From Sycobia sp. Sy_11 (Eukaryota; Arthropoda; Insecta; Hymenoptera; Epichrysomallidae), in contig JACCIC010000003.1 of NCBI GenBank assembly GCA_018907035.1, positions 7,492,001 to 7,556,000 of the forward strand: a DNA stretch of 64,000 bases, in the 5' to 3' direction. Below are positions 48,918 through 61,384 of the stretch, in pieces. A model generated the notes under the pieces. That model saw nothing but the letters and a program-made list of their open reading frames with translations. It was not told the DNA's origin and did no database searches. The position numbers were made by a program, and so were the translations under genes. Positions within the stretch are counted from its first letter, which is position 1. Each line of letters starts with the position of its first letter.

Positions 48918-49110
48918 TCTTTGCATTTTATTTTCTCTCTTCCTCGCGCCAATCGCTCGCCGGTTCTTTTTCCTCGCGAGCCCCACGAATACAGAATGTA
49001 AAATACGCGCGGGCGCGGGCGCTGCGCTGATTTTTCGGGAAAGTGGGTGCACCGCAGCTCGGTGTGCACAGCGTACTTATTTAAAGCGATATCAGATCGA
49101 GGCCGCGCCC

Positions 49111-49129
49111 GCTGCTGCTGCTGCTGCTG
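49111..49129. repeat. (GCT)n trinucleotide run
   Basis: About six GCT units in CpG-rich DNA, with looser GCT-like sequence continuing to about 49150. Confidence 0.9.
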
Positions 49130-49620
49130 TGGCTACTGCCGACGCTGTGGCCATTTGTTCGCGGCTGCGAGAGTATTAGGCGTTGCGTATTTGCATTTTT
49201 TGTTTCTGAAACGCTTCGCGCTGCGTTTTGAGCTTTTAGTTTCGGTGGAGGTGGCGGTGGTGTTCGTGTAGAATTGAAATAATCTGCAATAATACGAGTT
49301 TCCTCTTATTCGTTAATATACAGTTGCGAATTGAGGAAACTTCTAACTTCTTAGATGAAACATTATAAAAATGTGTTTCGAAGAGATATTGGAGACCGTT
49401 ACTTTTTCACAAATAAAAAGAAATGTATCATTTGACGCTGTTTGCAAATGAATTTGTGAAAAATGTCGATTTAGGTAATTTGTGCGGCACGTTAAAAAAA
49501 TATCTGACGGATTATTAAGCGTATACGCGCACCAATTCGTATACATAAATCGTTATGTGAAATCGTTTTTTAACATTACATATTTGGAAATTCTTTCCTC
49601 CATCTAAAAATGTTATCAAT

Positions 49621-49631
49621 CCCCCCCCCCC
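49621..49631. repeat. Poly-C run, 11 nt
   Basis: C11 within otherwise AT-rich DNA. Confidence 0.94.
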
Positions 49632-49762
49632 AGGGTAAATATTGACTCATATATGTGAAAAAAATATCTATTCTCGTCAGTGACACAGCCACTTGAATTA
49701 AATAATTGCCGATGATGACTTCATATTATCACTCTCTCGATATTTCCGATATTTTCTTGATG

Positions 49763-49769
49763 TGTGTAT

Positions 49770-49843
<74 letters not shown>
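49763..49843. repeat. (TG)n-(CG)n-(TG)n tract
   Basis: TG run, a GCGCGCGCG core at about 49792-49800, then a second TG run. About 81 bp of almost unbroken alternating purine-pyrimidine. Confidence 0.95.
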
Positions 49844-49847
<4 letters not shown>

Positions 49848-51049
49848 TACCGTCATATTTTGATATAGAACGAAGGTTGTTGTCAAGAGCTTCTTCGAGA
49901 TATCGTTTCAAGTTTGTAATTTAAAATTTAAAATAACACATTCTGTATAAAGGTGCACGCATTTTTCTACGATTACCGATTTCTCGGCCCTGCCTATCCT
50001 CGATACGAATGTATATATTAATGTATAATATAAAAACGATAATAATATTCTTGTTTATCGTCCTATCGTGTGATTTAAGCTTTCGGCATAGAAGAGAACA
50101 CAATTCATTCTGAAAGTATTTTTTGTATACTGCATTAATTTAAAAGAGCGATCGTATATAGTCATTGGAATTTCTAAAACTCGTAAATCAATACTGTTAC
50201 AGCAAGATTCACCGTGTGGTAAATATGTAAACTGTACACGTATTATGCATGCTCAACTCGAAATTTTTTTTACGAAACACGTTTTTATTAAATATCTTGC
50301 GCGAAAAATGTTACATAAAGATGTTAACGATCATATCTGATATACTTGTTTTCCATAGTTAAAAAGTTACCAATATCTATTTTTAATGTTAATCATGATA
50401 AAACTCATCGAGGATATTTGCACTTCACGCTCATAGCATATCCACAAAACAAACATCAGAACTAAATTTCTGAAGTACATTCCGCTCGATATTACGTGTC
50501 TGTATAGTTAAGCACATTTGTAGTTATAAGTTTCAGAACGTTCGATATAGATTTTCGCAGAAATTTTCTTCATTTGGGAATAGATCTCTTTGGATTTCCA
50601 GATAAAAATATTTAGTAAGAGTCCATATGATTTCCACTGAATTTAGTACACCTGTATTTTTATTGGAACCTTTTAATGAATATCCATGTTACGTTCTCCA
50701 TAGTATCGAATACTAATAATTATAAGGAGTCTCTCTCATATATACGTGTGATTATGTTATTTGCTCGACGCGACACTTTCCATCGAATGCTGCTCAAGAA
50801 CGATTCTGCGTTAATATTGAAAAAAAAAGCTTATATACTGTACGTCAGCTATTGAATAGAAAATAATCATAATAGTAGAAGAATTTTTTTTATCGATAGA
50901 ATGAAATGTGCCTCTCATAGACACGCTATAGGCATAAAAAATTCAAATATAAAAAGTACGAACTTTAAGCCTTTCTCTCTTCAAATGTGTCCTGGATGTC
51001 TATGTAGAATTCCTTCTCTTTTTTTTATTGCACATATAAAAGACTTTGA
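49844..51049. other. AT-rich unique block, no gene seen
   Basis: No simple repeats longer than about 15 bp and no recognisable frame. Confidence 0.5.
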
Positions 51050-51720
51050 AAATGAATACAACGCGGGAGTTTCAGGGAAAGTTATAGAAATTCGTTTTAC
51101 GGCTGTACGTTCATGAGACGGGCTAAGCCATCCGCGTTATTACCATATAATTATCTTGGAAGGAGATCATTAGAGGCTCGTATAGCCCCAATAAATGATC
51201 GAGACACCGCTGTATTATTTAAATATTGCCAATAAAAAGCATTAATGGTTAGACACAAGCCGCGGCAAGAACTTTTGTATTATTGACTAAAAGATATAAA
51301 ACCATAAACAATTGAGTTTTATTTTAATTTTCACATTAATATTTTAACGATACGTGCGCGCGCGAATGTAAAATGGCTTGACAATGGAGCTGGGACTTTT
51401 GCCGTGTGAGTTTTGTAAAGTCGTCGAACATGCCCGAAGAGCGCGAGGCATACGCGCGCTCCGCGACAATTATTCATATGCCGGCCCGTTTTAAGATAGC
51501 GCGGGACGATCGATCATGCTCAATGAATTTTCTTATCACAGGTAGGTTCATCGTAATGGGGGCAATTGTATTTTCAGCCGGAGACCGCTGCGTGACTATA
51601 CTGTATTGTCCGGGGATAGGCATACACGGCCATAAACATACGAGGACCAAATATGGTCAAAAAAATTGCCTGGGACAAAGTCGTATCTCCAGAATCCGGT
51701 AGCTTCACCGAGCAACCAGG
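51050..51720. promoter_or_regulatory. Candidate non-coding regulatory island (unproven)
   Basis: About 670 bp of high-complexity sequence without microsatellites lies between AT-rich DNA and the (CT)n array at 51762. It holds several homeodomain-like cores (ATTAATGG near 51242, AATAAATGATC near 51190, CCATAAAC near 51301). One 98-codon frame is open across 51406-51702 but lacks family features. Texture resembles insect developmental enhancers. Nothing here proves conservation. Confidence 0.22.
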
Positions 51721-51760
51721 TATTATAAGGGTATTTTATGACAGCTATTGAGAGATTGCA

Positions 51761-51761
<1 letters not shown>

Positions 51762-51812
<51 letters not shown>
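51762..51812. repeat. (CT)n microsatellite
   Basis: Pure CT run of about 50 bp. Confidence 0.97.
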
Positions 51813-51817
<5 letters not shown>

Positions 51818-52375
51818 GTAAGACTTTCTTTTCTATCGTTTTCACTCATAAAACCGAAGTTGGTAATTCTTTACAAAAAAAAGGCTCACATATTTTTTTA
51901 TATATCTTTCGGCGTTGTCGCTTGTTCGGTGCAGCTCTTTCTTCGCGAATCTTTGAGATTTGAACATTTGAATTAAGTTTATTTAAAAATTTTACGGTCT
52001 AAGATTGACTTTCTTTTTATGCGACAATCTGTCGCTATTATCCTAAACAACAACATACTATGGTTTTTATAAAATTTCGAAAGAACAGTATATGTTGGAA
52101 AATCAAAGAAAACGTCATAAGTTGCTAATTTTACCCAATTGATTACACGTAAATATCAAAATTCCAATTAAAATCGTTTTTATCGCTTCACTACTTCAAT
52201 GTCGTTTGAAGAATCAACAAGCCTCCCGAATAACGACCGCAGACCATTAGTCAATATTTTCTTTCATGGCCTTTCTTTCGTCACGCCTCGTTCAAAAAGT
52301 TACACCCCTGAGCACGCAAAAGAGACATTCCGCAAAAACAGACTCTTTGGAGCATGAATGGATATCGTCCGCGTG

Positions 52376-52378
<3 letters not shown>

Positions 52379-52438
<60 letters not shown>
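52379..52438. repeat. (TA)n microsatellite, 60 bp
   Basis: Pure TA run of about 60 bp. Confidence 0.97.
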
Positions 52439-52445
<7 letters not shown>

Positions 52446-52530
52446 AGGGAATCCTCCGTCGAGGCGTCACGCGCATTATAATAGACCCTGCGCCACGATG
52501 CCTGCGACTCTGCGGTAGCTTCGGTGCATT

Positions 52531-52543
52531 GGGGGGGGGGGGG
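52531..52543. repeat. Poly-G run, 13 nt
   Basis: G13 then AGGG; the longest G/C homopolymer in the window. Confidence 0.95.
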
Positions 52544-52819
52544 AGGGATAATGACCCGATGGCGCGATGCCATGCGCATTTCAGCGTGTTACACATATTC
52601 AACGCGCACGAGCGAGCGTGCGCACGCGGATTAATGCTTGCGCGCGCACTACAATAGCCAGGCACGTGAGATATATAACGTTTACTATATTATTTACCTA
52701 GGTATATACCTATCCACGTTGTAGACACGCCAACGGAGTCCTTCGATCGTACGCGCACGCGTGGATCGCAGCCTCCGGCCGAGAGCCCCCCTTTTGAATG
52801 TCTGATGCTGCGATGGCTT

Positions 52820-52830
52820 GTGTGTGTGTG

Positions 52831-52863
<33 letters not shown>
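52820..52863. repeat. (TG)n microsatellite
   Basis: TG run of about 44 bp with one CG. Confidence 0.96.
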
Positions 52864-53163
52864 TTGTGAACTTGACTGAGATGCCCGTCCATAATGCAAG
52901 AAACCGAACTGCGAAAATGTAATACAACCCACCTCTTGCTTCCTTCGTTTTACGTGGTGTATGTGTGCGATCCTATGGGTGATCGCGCTTACACCCGCGA
53001 GTAAGAGAAAAAGACCGCGTATACATATAGAAAGAGGAGACAGTTCGCCGCGAGCTGGATATTCTCTACGCGCTCCCGCGCGCCCCCACCGTATATACAT
53101 GTATAATAAGCTGATATTGTGCGCGCACCGATAGCGCGGCTAATGGGCTTTCACGCGCGTGCG

Positions 53164-53166
<3 letters not shown>

Positions 53167-53203
<37 letters not shown>
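53167..53203. repeat. (AT)n microsatellite
   Basis: AT run of about 37 bp. Confidence 0.96.
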
Positions 53204-53204
<1 letters not shown>

Positions 53205-53550
53205 CATGCGTGGCTTTCCGATCACGGATCCTCCCGCCGGACTCCTATTTATAGATGCTTCTTTAATGGAAATGGATGCTGTGTGGTGCGAGAGCTTTTT
53301 TTTGGTTCATCTTTTTTTTTTTGCTTTATCCGCGAATGCACCTTTGATCGACGGCTGATGCGCGTGCGCGTGTCGGTCGGTGAGTTATAGCGCGCACCCT
53401 CGAGGCGTTCGATCTATGTATATGTGGGGAACCGCGCGGCCGTCCGTGTGATTTTCTCCGAGTGCGATATTAATCGTTCTTTTATTGGCTCTCCTCAGAC
53501 CGATGCGAACGATGGAAGAAAATAAAATATTTCAGTGATTCAGCTACTGG

Positions 53551-53555
<5 letters not shown>

Positions 53556-53611
<56 letters not shown>
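53556..53611. repeat. (TA)n microsatellite
   Basis: TA run of about 56 bp. Confidence 0.97.
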
Positions 53612-53612
<1 letters not shown>

Positions 53613-54119
53613 CGGCAGGCTACTTCGCTTGATGTACTGAAGCTCGGACTATATAATTATTCAAGTATATTTAATGGTGTGTGCCTTTTAGATTTAAATT
53701 AATGCTATATGCTATTTATAGATATAAGAATAAAAAACGGGAGTGAATTCGTGTCACTGTACTTTATCATGTATTTTGCATATAAAATTTTTGTATCTTT
53801 TAATTTCATGTCTGTGCGTGCGCCTGTTTGTCTGTGTTTGTATGTGGATATGTGCGTGTGTAAGAATTTATCGTTCCTTCACAAAAATTTAAAAATTATT
53901 ATAACAAGTATAATTAACATACAAAGTAATAATACAATTTTTTATTTTATTTAATCTTACAGTGTCGCTTACAATTACTTTATTGTAACAATAATACAGA
54001 AGGATTATAAAAGTAACAAAACTATATACAATGACTATGATCGTAATTTCGTTAAAACAAAGAACGATAGGGTATAAAAATATATAGTTACTTTCGTTTT
54101 TGCTGTTGTATCGGTACTT

Positions 54120-54122
<3 letters not shown>

Positions 54123-54170
<48 letters not shown>
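54123..54170. repeat. (AT)n microsatellite
   Basis: AT run of about 48 bp. Confidence 0.97.
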
Positions 54171-54176
<6 letters not shown>

Positions 54177-55053
54177 ATATGCACCTGTAAAACATTCACC
54201 CAGGTGCCTCGATGTATAGGGGAATTTCCGTATAGCAATCGAGACTCTCTTATTCCAATACCGAGAAAACGTCGAGAGCGGGGGAGGAGCAAGAAAGTAG
54301 CCAATTCCGTACGACACGCTTTTGATCCCACTTTTATGACGATGGACGGATCTGCGTCACCGCTTAGCGCCCGGCCAATAAACGATGGGAAACACGCACA
54401 CAGCACTATATATATTACGTTTGCCGGGCGAACGTAATATATCTCTCACTTTTTTTTACTGCCCATATATCTATAAATATCTACCTCTCCCAGGTATCCT
54501 AAACCAATAGATCGTCCCAGGTCCAATTTTCGAATTTTATTATTTTTGCCCTTATTTCTTTCTGCGCGCATATAAGTAGTCTGGCGATCGGGATTTTCGA
54601 CGTCTCTTCCCAAATTGCTCGCTTATATATGGCTTTATTGGCTAGGAAATAAAATAACATCCAGATGATCGTTGATAAGCTTTATAGCCATGGGTTTAAT
54701 AACTCTCCCTCCCACAATCTCCTGGTATACTTTGTAAAAAGCCTTTTTTTTTTTACTTATCCTCCAGTGGAGATACATCACTGTGTACATGTAGGAATCT
54801 ATAGCTATACTTTTGCTTTAAGAGCAGATTATGAAACAAATTTCTAGAATTATAAGTTGTTATTCGAGGTAATTTCACGAAACTCCTCACGCGAATATCA
54901 GTTATGAATTATATTAGCAACGTGACTGCTCCTTATTCTACCTTTTAGTGTAAGTGCGTGCCAGCGTGCTTCTGCTCGCGTGCGTGTTCCTACTTTTGCG
55001 TTGGATGATAAATTCGTTCAAAATTAACCGCGCAATGGCAACGGTCGATATGA

Positions 55054-55056
<3 letters not shown>

Positions 55057-55095
<39 letters not shown>

Positions 55096-55103
55096 TATAT
55101 ATA
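55057..55103. repeat. (AT)n microsatellite
   Basis: AT run with one G interruption, about 47 bp. Confidence 0.95.
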
Positions 55104-55411
55104 ACGTACCTTATTCCATTCGAGCTTAAAACGTATCGTCTCCATATTAGTCCCATAAAATAACCGCTAAATTTGAGCGCGTAACATACCATTTTATCGT
55201 CCATTAAATTCTCCTATAATATTTATATATACGCGCGGATTTTAAACTCGACTACATAACCCCCCCCTCCCCAATACACGCAGACAGACGCTGAAATCAA
55301 GCATTACTGAGATGCTCGCTAGCGACGCGGATGCAGTAGAGTGCTTGATACTGTTTGCCTTTGTTGTCGTCGCGCAGCTACCGTATAAGAATAATACCAC
55401 GTTCCAGCTGC

Positions 55412-55440
55412 TGTGTGTGTGTGTGTGTGTGTGTGTGTGT
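55412..55440. repeat. (TG)n microsatellite
   Basis: Pure TG run of about 29 bp. Confidence 0.96.
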
Positions 55441-55835
55441 TCATAGTATATATATATACATGGTGCTATAACAGCGACGCATTTTTGTTTGTTTTTCCCC
55501 TCGAAACGAGTATACGCAATCGTCGTTAACTTCGTTCCTTTCCAATCGTACAATTAGGTTATTCGGCACCTCCGTGTGCCTCTAATTTTTTTTCTCTTCA
55601 AGTCGCTTCGGGCAATTCATCGGCGCGGGCTGAAAGTTTCCATTGTACGTGTGCGCGGTGGTTGTGTTGTTGTTGTTGTTGTTGATGTTTTTTTTCCTGC
55701 GAAAGAATTTAACGATCGCCTGGCAGGAGGAGGAGGTGACCAAAAAAAAAATAACCATATCGGTCTTGTATACGTATATATTGAAAGGCTTTATTTTGTT
55801 TTCGCAACCCTCGTAGAATCGCGGGTGCTCTTGTG

Positions 55836-55846
55836 CCCCCCCCCCC
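55836..55846. repeat. Poly-C run, 11 nt
   Basis: C11; a (TTG)n run lies nearby at about 55663-55684. Confidence 0.93.
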
Positions 55847-56062
55847 AAGCCGCGGCGTTTTTACCTGCGGGTAAAAATATAATACTGATCGAGGTTCGGA
55901 CCGAGGATGTGTGTAAGTAACCGCGCGTGCGCGTGTGTGATTCTTTTCTTTCGTTCAAAATCAGTTAGAAGACATGTCGTCGTCGATGATTGAGAGAGGG
56001 AGAATTCTTTCAAATTCCTCGGGCGATTATATAAAGCCCGTAAGCTTTATACTGTGCATACA

Positions 56063-56065
56063 TGT

Positions 56066-56109
<44 letters not shown>
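56063..56109. repeat. (TG)n microsatellite
   Basis: TG run of about 47 bp with one TTT slip. Confidence 0.96.
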
Positions 56110-56111
<2 letters not shown>

Positions 56112-57494
56112 TATATATGTAGTTTAAGTCCGCTATTGCGCAACGCCCTCGCGCGCTTCGCGCATATCTTTTCTGAAGATATAATAACTTCCGCGAGGAG
56201 TTAAAAAAACTGCGTTCTAGATAGTACTTTTGAACTAGCACTGGCTTAGAAATGCTGCCATGCTATTATGTATATAGATCGCAACATGTAATGTCCACGG
56301 AGACTACCCTTCGCTAGTATATTCAGTACCTCGATTATGCGAAAGCGTTATAAAAAAAAAAAATCCCCTCTCATCGATTTCATGAATTCTTCATTGAAGC
56401 CTCCCTCTTCCTATCGTACAATAATTAAATTTACTACCTTCGTATTTAGTTGTATCACAAATAAACCAATATATCAGTCTAAGATTCGACTGTCTACCTG
56501 CCATCATCGCGATGATCCCGGTAGGTTTCGTTTCCCGTAGGACGAAATTAGTATACAATATAGTTATGTTTGTTACGATTGATTTATTAGTCGATCCTCA
56601 TTACATTAGACTCGAAGGTTTCTATTAGTTTATTCATGCTAGATCTTATTATATTCCCCTCCCTGTGTATCCGAATTTAGCCTGTAAAGTTCGTTTTATA
56701 TTAACGAAGCCTAACAGGCTATGTTTTTTCTATCCTCCCAAGACATTTTTATATTCTTGGCGGAACAAAAGCGAGTGAACCTATGTACCATAGACCTAAG
56801 GGCGTATAAACAGTCTAAATTACAAAATACACAATGAAACTCATGATGGTTTCTTCAGCGTCACTGTTGTTTAACCATTGACGATCTTTTATCTTTCCAT
56901 GCGTTCCATGCAAAGTTCAATAATCAATCGTCCGTTTGCGTTGATTGTATCAATTCGATTTGGCCCCAGTCATTAAAATATATATTAACAATAAATTATT
57001 CTTATATTTATATCTTACCGTAAAATAATCATACTAAAGAAACAAGTGACAGTGCAGGTACCAATCAGAATAATTGTATATTATACGTCTTAGAACGTAT
57101 ATTTTGTAATTCTGTTTATTCATACTTTCGCGGCCTAATAAACTCGTTTTCCTTATTTGAAATTCCCTACACTAAATGCCTCAATTTTTATTTCGACTAT
57201 GAAAGCGACGATAAAGGTGCTCCATGTCTTGGCTTACTATTTTCTTTTTTCTTTTTTTTTAAATATCTAGCTCGCTTTTAAAAAAGGTCCATTAATTGGA
57301 TTTGGCGATCGCTGTATGATGAAATTGACTTTTTGTCTTAGATTTTAATAGCTGCAGCTTAGCTGATCGGCTCAGTATTACGCGAATAGAACGCATTCAC
57401 GTTATGAAGTGGCCAACGAATTCACAACGAGTCTTTTTAAAATTTAATATGCTGGTCGAGGATCGTCTGTCACTTGTTATTATATGTTATAAAT
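56110..57494. other. Repeat-poor block with hairpins, no gene seen
   Basis: UTR-like texture with the 56678-56721 hairpin and an AGCTGCAGCT palindrome near 57352. No transcript evidence. Confidence 0.45.
56678..56721. repeat. Two-stem hairpin, 44 nt
   Basis: An outer 8-bp stem TAGCCTGT/ACAGGCTA encloses an inner 6-bp stem TTCGTT/AACGAA, with a small asymmetric internal loop between them. A second short pair, CCAAGA/TCTTGG, lies just downstream at about 56739-56760. The nested stems suggest possible RNA structure, for example in an untranslated region. No transcript is evident. Confidence 0.6.
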
Positions 57495-57519
57495 ACACAC
57501 ACACACACACACACACACA
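57495..57519. repeat. (AC)n microsatellite
   Basis: Pure AC run of about 25 bp. Confidence 0.95.
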
Positions 57520-57808
57520 TATAACATAAATGATATACGCATTGAATTTGCACAATTTTTACTATTTCCCTCTTATTATATAAATTAGAATGATTCCGTG
57601 CTAGGTAATTTTTCCTTTAAACCCGATGTAATACGGCGGTATATCGGTAATAAATCGCGCTCGGGTCATAATTCATCATTATCCCGTCTATAACGATAAT
57701 GTAAATGTGCTTAAGACGGCGATATTTCGACTGTTGAGAGAGGTATATGGAAAACATTTTAGCGTCGCGTAAATTTGCGAACGGCGAGGAAAAAATCCGT
57801 GAAATATC

Positions 57809-57859
57809 TATATATATATATATATATATATATACGAATAAAATATATATATATATATA
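57809..57859. repeat. Split (TA)n microsatellite
   Basis: Two TA runs (57809-57834, 57843-57859) with a short CGAATAAA spacer. Confidence 0.93.
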
Positions 57860-58311
57860 AATATCGCGCGGGCACTTTTCACCGGAGATCCGCGGGGCGA
57901 TAATAAATATAAATCCGCGATCAGTTGTCCTTCGAGCGGACAATAAAAATATTTACCGGCGATAAGTTTCGCATTAAAATTCTTCCGAGAAAACTACATA
58001 AAGTGCATAATGCGCCGATAATAAATTCTCACGAAAAAGTCGGAGCGCGCGCGTGCGAGGCGGCCCCATAATGCGCTTAAAACGTACAATAATTCATATT
58101 GTATTGTACATTTTCAATCCGCACCGCGAGTAACTCCCGGTTTTATTTTAAATCCGCATTTTAAATCTATCGATACAAGCTGAAAGTGCTTTATATTCGT
58201 CGATATATCAAAGTCTCCTATATATCTGTATGTATGTTTCCCCTCTCTTTTTCTCCTAAAGCAATTTGGATGCCAACCGCGAGATAAAAAATGTATCCCT
58301 CTTTCTTTCCT

Positions 58312-58347
58312 TCTCTCTCTCACTCTCTCTCTCTCTCTCTCTCTCTC
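58312..58347. repeat. (CT)n microsatellite
   Basis: CT run of about 36 bp with one CACT break. Confidence 0.95.
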
Positions 58348-58905
58348 CCTGAGAATATTTATACTCTTATTCCGTGGCTTTAAAAGCGAGAGGGTGGACT
58401 GGGAGTCGGGGAGGGGGGCAAAGCGAGAACGCGCAACACGACAGTTTAATGTCTCTGCGGAATTATAATGCACAATGTGCAGGGAATATCGCAAAGTGCG
58501 CGAGTACCTAGACGTGACGCAACATTATATATATACATACATACCATGTCAACGACTATCGTGTACTCACTCACTGACTATCTCTCTCTCGCTTTCTATC
58601 TATAATAATTGCGCAGCAAATTTCCTTTCGTCAAAGAGGAATCCCTAGTACATCACCTCAGGGTATAGTCCTTGAATCGTCGAATTATTATCTCCTCGTG
58701 GGACAATAACGACTCAATCATTATTATGTGTTATTATTATTGTCACGAAAAAGGCAAGCCATTTTGACAATGTATGGTGGCACAGGGGGGGGGGTAGGAC
58801 CAACAAAATATATATGTACACATATACAAAGAATGGTGGAAAAAAGCAAGTGGACACACAGTTGCTGTGTAGGTACATGATACATTACTTAAAGGCAGCT
58901 GCTGC

Positions 58906-58908
<3 letters not shown>

Positions 58909-58943
<35 letters not shown>
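58909..58943. repeat. (TA)n microsatellite
   Basis: TA run of about 35 bp flanked on both sides by GCTGCT-type sequence. Confidence 0.96.
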
Positions 58944-58945
<2 letters not shown>

Positions 58946-59487
58946 CCTTGTACACTACTGCTGTTCCCGTTGCTGCTGTAGCTCCTGCGCTAAAGACATT
59001 ACCTATCTACCTACAAAGTTGACCCGCAGCCGCCGCTTACGCAACTCCCCCGCTCAACGCGTATGTATTATATACACACAAACATTATGCAGCTCGGGTG
59101 CGCTAGCCGCGGCCGTTAAATAGTGGCGGGCGAGTGCTGCCGCATTGTATGTGTGTATAAACGCGCGTCGTTAAAAAAATCCGGTGCAGCGCGCGCTTTC
59201 CGCGATGCCGGCGCGGCGCAAGGCAGTGTTGACGAGGGAGGGGTGGGGTGGCAGAAAAAAAATGATACCTCCAATGAGTGCGCGTGCGACGAAGGCGGCG
59301 GCGGCGGTGGCATGCGCCGTAAATTATGTAAAAATCGCGGGGCGCGCGCGGCCGTGTCGACATTCGGCTTCGGCCGCGGCGGCAGCGGTGCTGGTCGAGA
59401 GTCATAATCTCGCCTCATCGCGCGTATTATACGGTGTTAGAAAGTGTTAAAGGCCGCCCGCTCGGCCGCATGAATCACTCGGCCCCC

Positions 59488-59490
<3 letters not shown>

Positions 59491-59518
<28 letters not shown>
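59491..59518. repeat. (CT)n microsatellite
   Basis: Pure CT run of about 28 bp. Confidence 0.95.
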
Positions 59519-59522
<4 letters not shown>

Positions 59523-59751
59523 TCATTCTCTCCACAGTATAAAGATTTTTCCCTGCGGAGTCATGGACTTAAAGGGAGGGGGGGTTGGAAGAGGGCTACC
59601 TAGGCGGGAGGCCAATGGTCCGAGGATTCTTTGTAAAAAGGGAACTCTGCTCTCTTGGCTCCGATGCTGTTGTTGCCGCCGCTGCGGCCAGGAGTGAAAG
59701 AAACTGAGAGGGAGAGTGACTCATCGGCTACTCGAGAGCCGCAGGTATATA

Positions 59752-59754
<3 letters not shown>

Positions 59755-59790
<36 letters not shown>
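59755..59790. repeat. (TA)n microsatellite
   Basis: TA run of about 36 bp. Confidence 0.96.
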
Positions 59791-59794
<4 letters not shown>

Positions 59795-60124
59795 AATATA
59801 ATGAGTAGGAAGTGCGGCGGTCTGGAATTCCAACGGCTCCTCTGAGCCGAGATCTCACACCGCGACTCCGGGTCAGTTCTCGATCCCCGATCATTGAATG
59901 CACACCGTCGGCGATACGCGCGCGCGCGTGCGCGCGTGTCAACGAGCGAGCGGGAGGGGAGGGGCGGTGTAGAACACGTATAGCCGTGATCGTTTGAAAA
60001 AGAGGTTTTGCGAATTTTGACCCCCATCCCCTGCCGCGACGTTCCCTGCTATATTGGCGCGAGCCTCCGCGATGCGTTGTCACGCGCAAAAAGGAGACTC
60101 GAATTCCGCGGGTCAGATTCCGCG

Positions 60125-60203
60125 GTGTGTGTGTGTGTGTGTGTTTGTGTGTGTATGTGCGCGCGCGCGCGCGGGTACACACACACACACACACACACAC
60201 ACA
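60125..60203. repeat. (GT)n-(GC)n-(AC)n alternating purine-pyrimidine palindrome
   Basis: A (GT)n tract with two interruptions (60125-60158) runs into (GC)n (about 60158-60173) and then (AC)n (60176-60203). The arms are complementary in register: GTGTGTA on the left pairs with TACACAC on the right across the GC core. The block is almost fully alternating purine-pyrimidine, so both a cruciform and Z-DNA are structurally possible. Confidence 0.9.
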
Positions 60204-61339
60204 TCCATATATATGTACATATAATGGCCGCGTACTTGCCTCCGTAAGCGCGTATAAAACACGCGCATAGCTTCGCCTCGAAACCCCCCGTGGCAAGCGT
60301 AACGAACTTGTTGATTTATCGAGCGCGCGTATAATAGGAGCGACGTGGACGCGCGCGCGCGCAGTTGCGAATATAATATAACCCGTGCCCGGGAGTAAAT
60401 TAACTGAAAATGCCCGCTTTTGTTTCGATTCCGGAATGGAAGGGGGAGTGGAAGAGTAGTGGGGGGAGGGTAGGGGCGAGAAACGGCCGGTGCACCTACA
60501 TCCTACATTCAATAAAGTCCTTTCGATTTATCAACGATATACTTGAACATATTTACCTGCTGTTAATTTAACGCGGGGATTACGAAACTCAAGCTTTTAT
60601 CGGAGCTACCGCCGCGTTAGATTTCATTGCTTAAACTGGAGCTCGAATCTAAGGCGCAACATTTTGACCTTTGGGCACCGTGCGGACCTACTAGCTTCAA
60701 CCTACTGCTGCGCTCGAGGTGTAGCTTTAATTGAATCTAACAAAGACATAAAGACGAAACGTATTCGGTCCAGGCTGAAAAAGGTAATAAATCCGACGGT
60801 CTTATCTTCGAACAAAAAGCCCCGATAAACTTTTACGATCCAATTAACTTTACAGAATACAAAATACAATCAACCTGCAAAAAGTCCAAAAAATATGATA
60901 ATACTTTTTCGTTTACAAGCCGAGCTTTTTTCTATTGTTAAATTAGTGAGGAAAATCTTTTCTGATCGATAAGCCAAGAACGTTGAGCGAAAAATAGCAT
61001 GAAAAACGAAAAAGTTTCGACCGGGCCTAGCTTGCGTCCAAAAATACGTAGATCCTTATAATCATAGTCGTTTTTCGAACACTAGTTCGGCCAGATGCAT
61101 ACTACAGCTTTACTTACGCATTACCTGTTTGAACGTGTTTATAATTGTTATTCGTTCTAATCGTTTATTTGCAAAAAACTGGATTGCTGTTAAAAAAAAA
61201 AGTAAAGCATCCCTCTACACAACTAATATTCAATCTACTTAAATTTAAGAAGCAATTATAGCACATCTCGACAGTAGGACAGTAATTCTCGAAATTTATT
61301 GGACTTGTTTTGTATCTACAATAAATAAATATATATAGC

Positions 61340-61384
<45 letters not shown>

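Noticed and set aside
59721..60512. 263-codon minus-strand open frame
   Set aside because: It contains translated (GT)n/(AC)n and (TA)n arrays and is otherwise Arg/Pro/Ser-rich from GC content.
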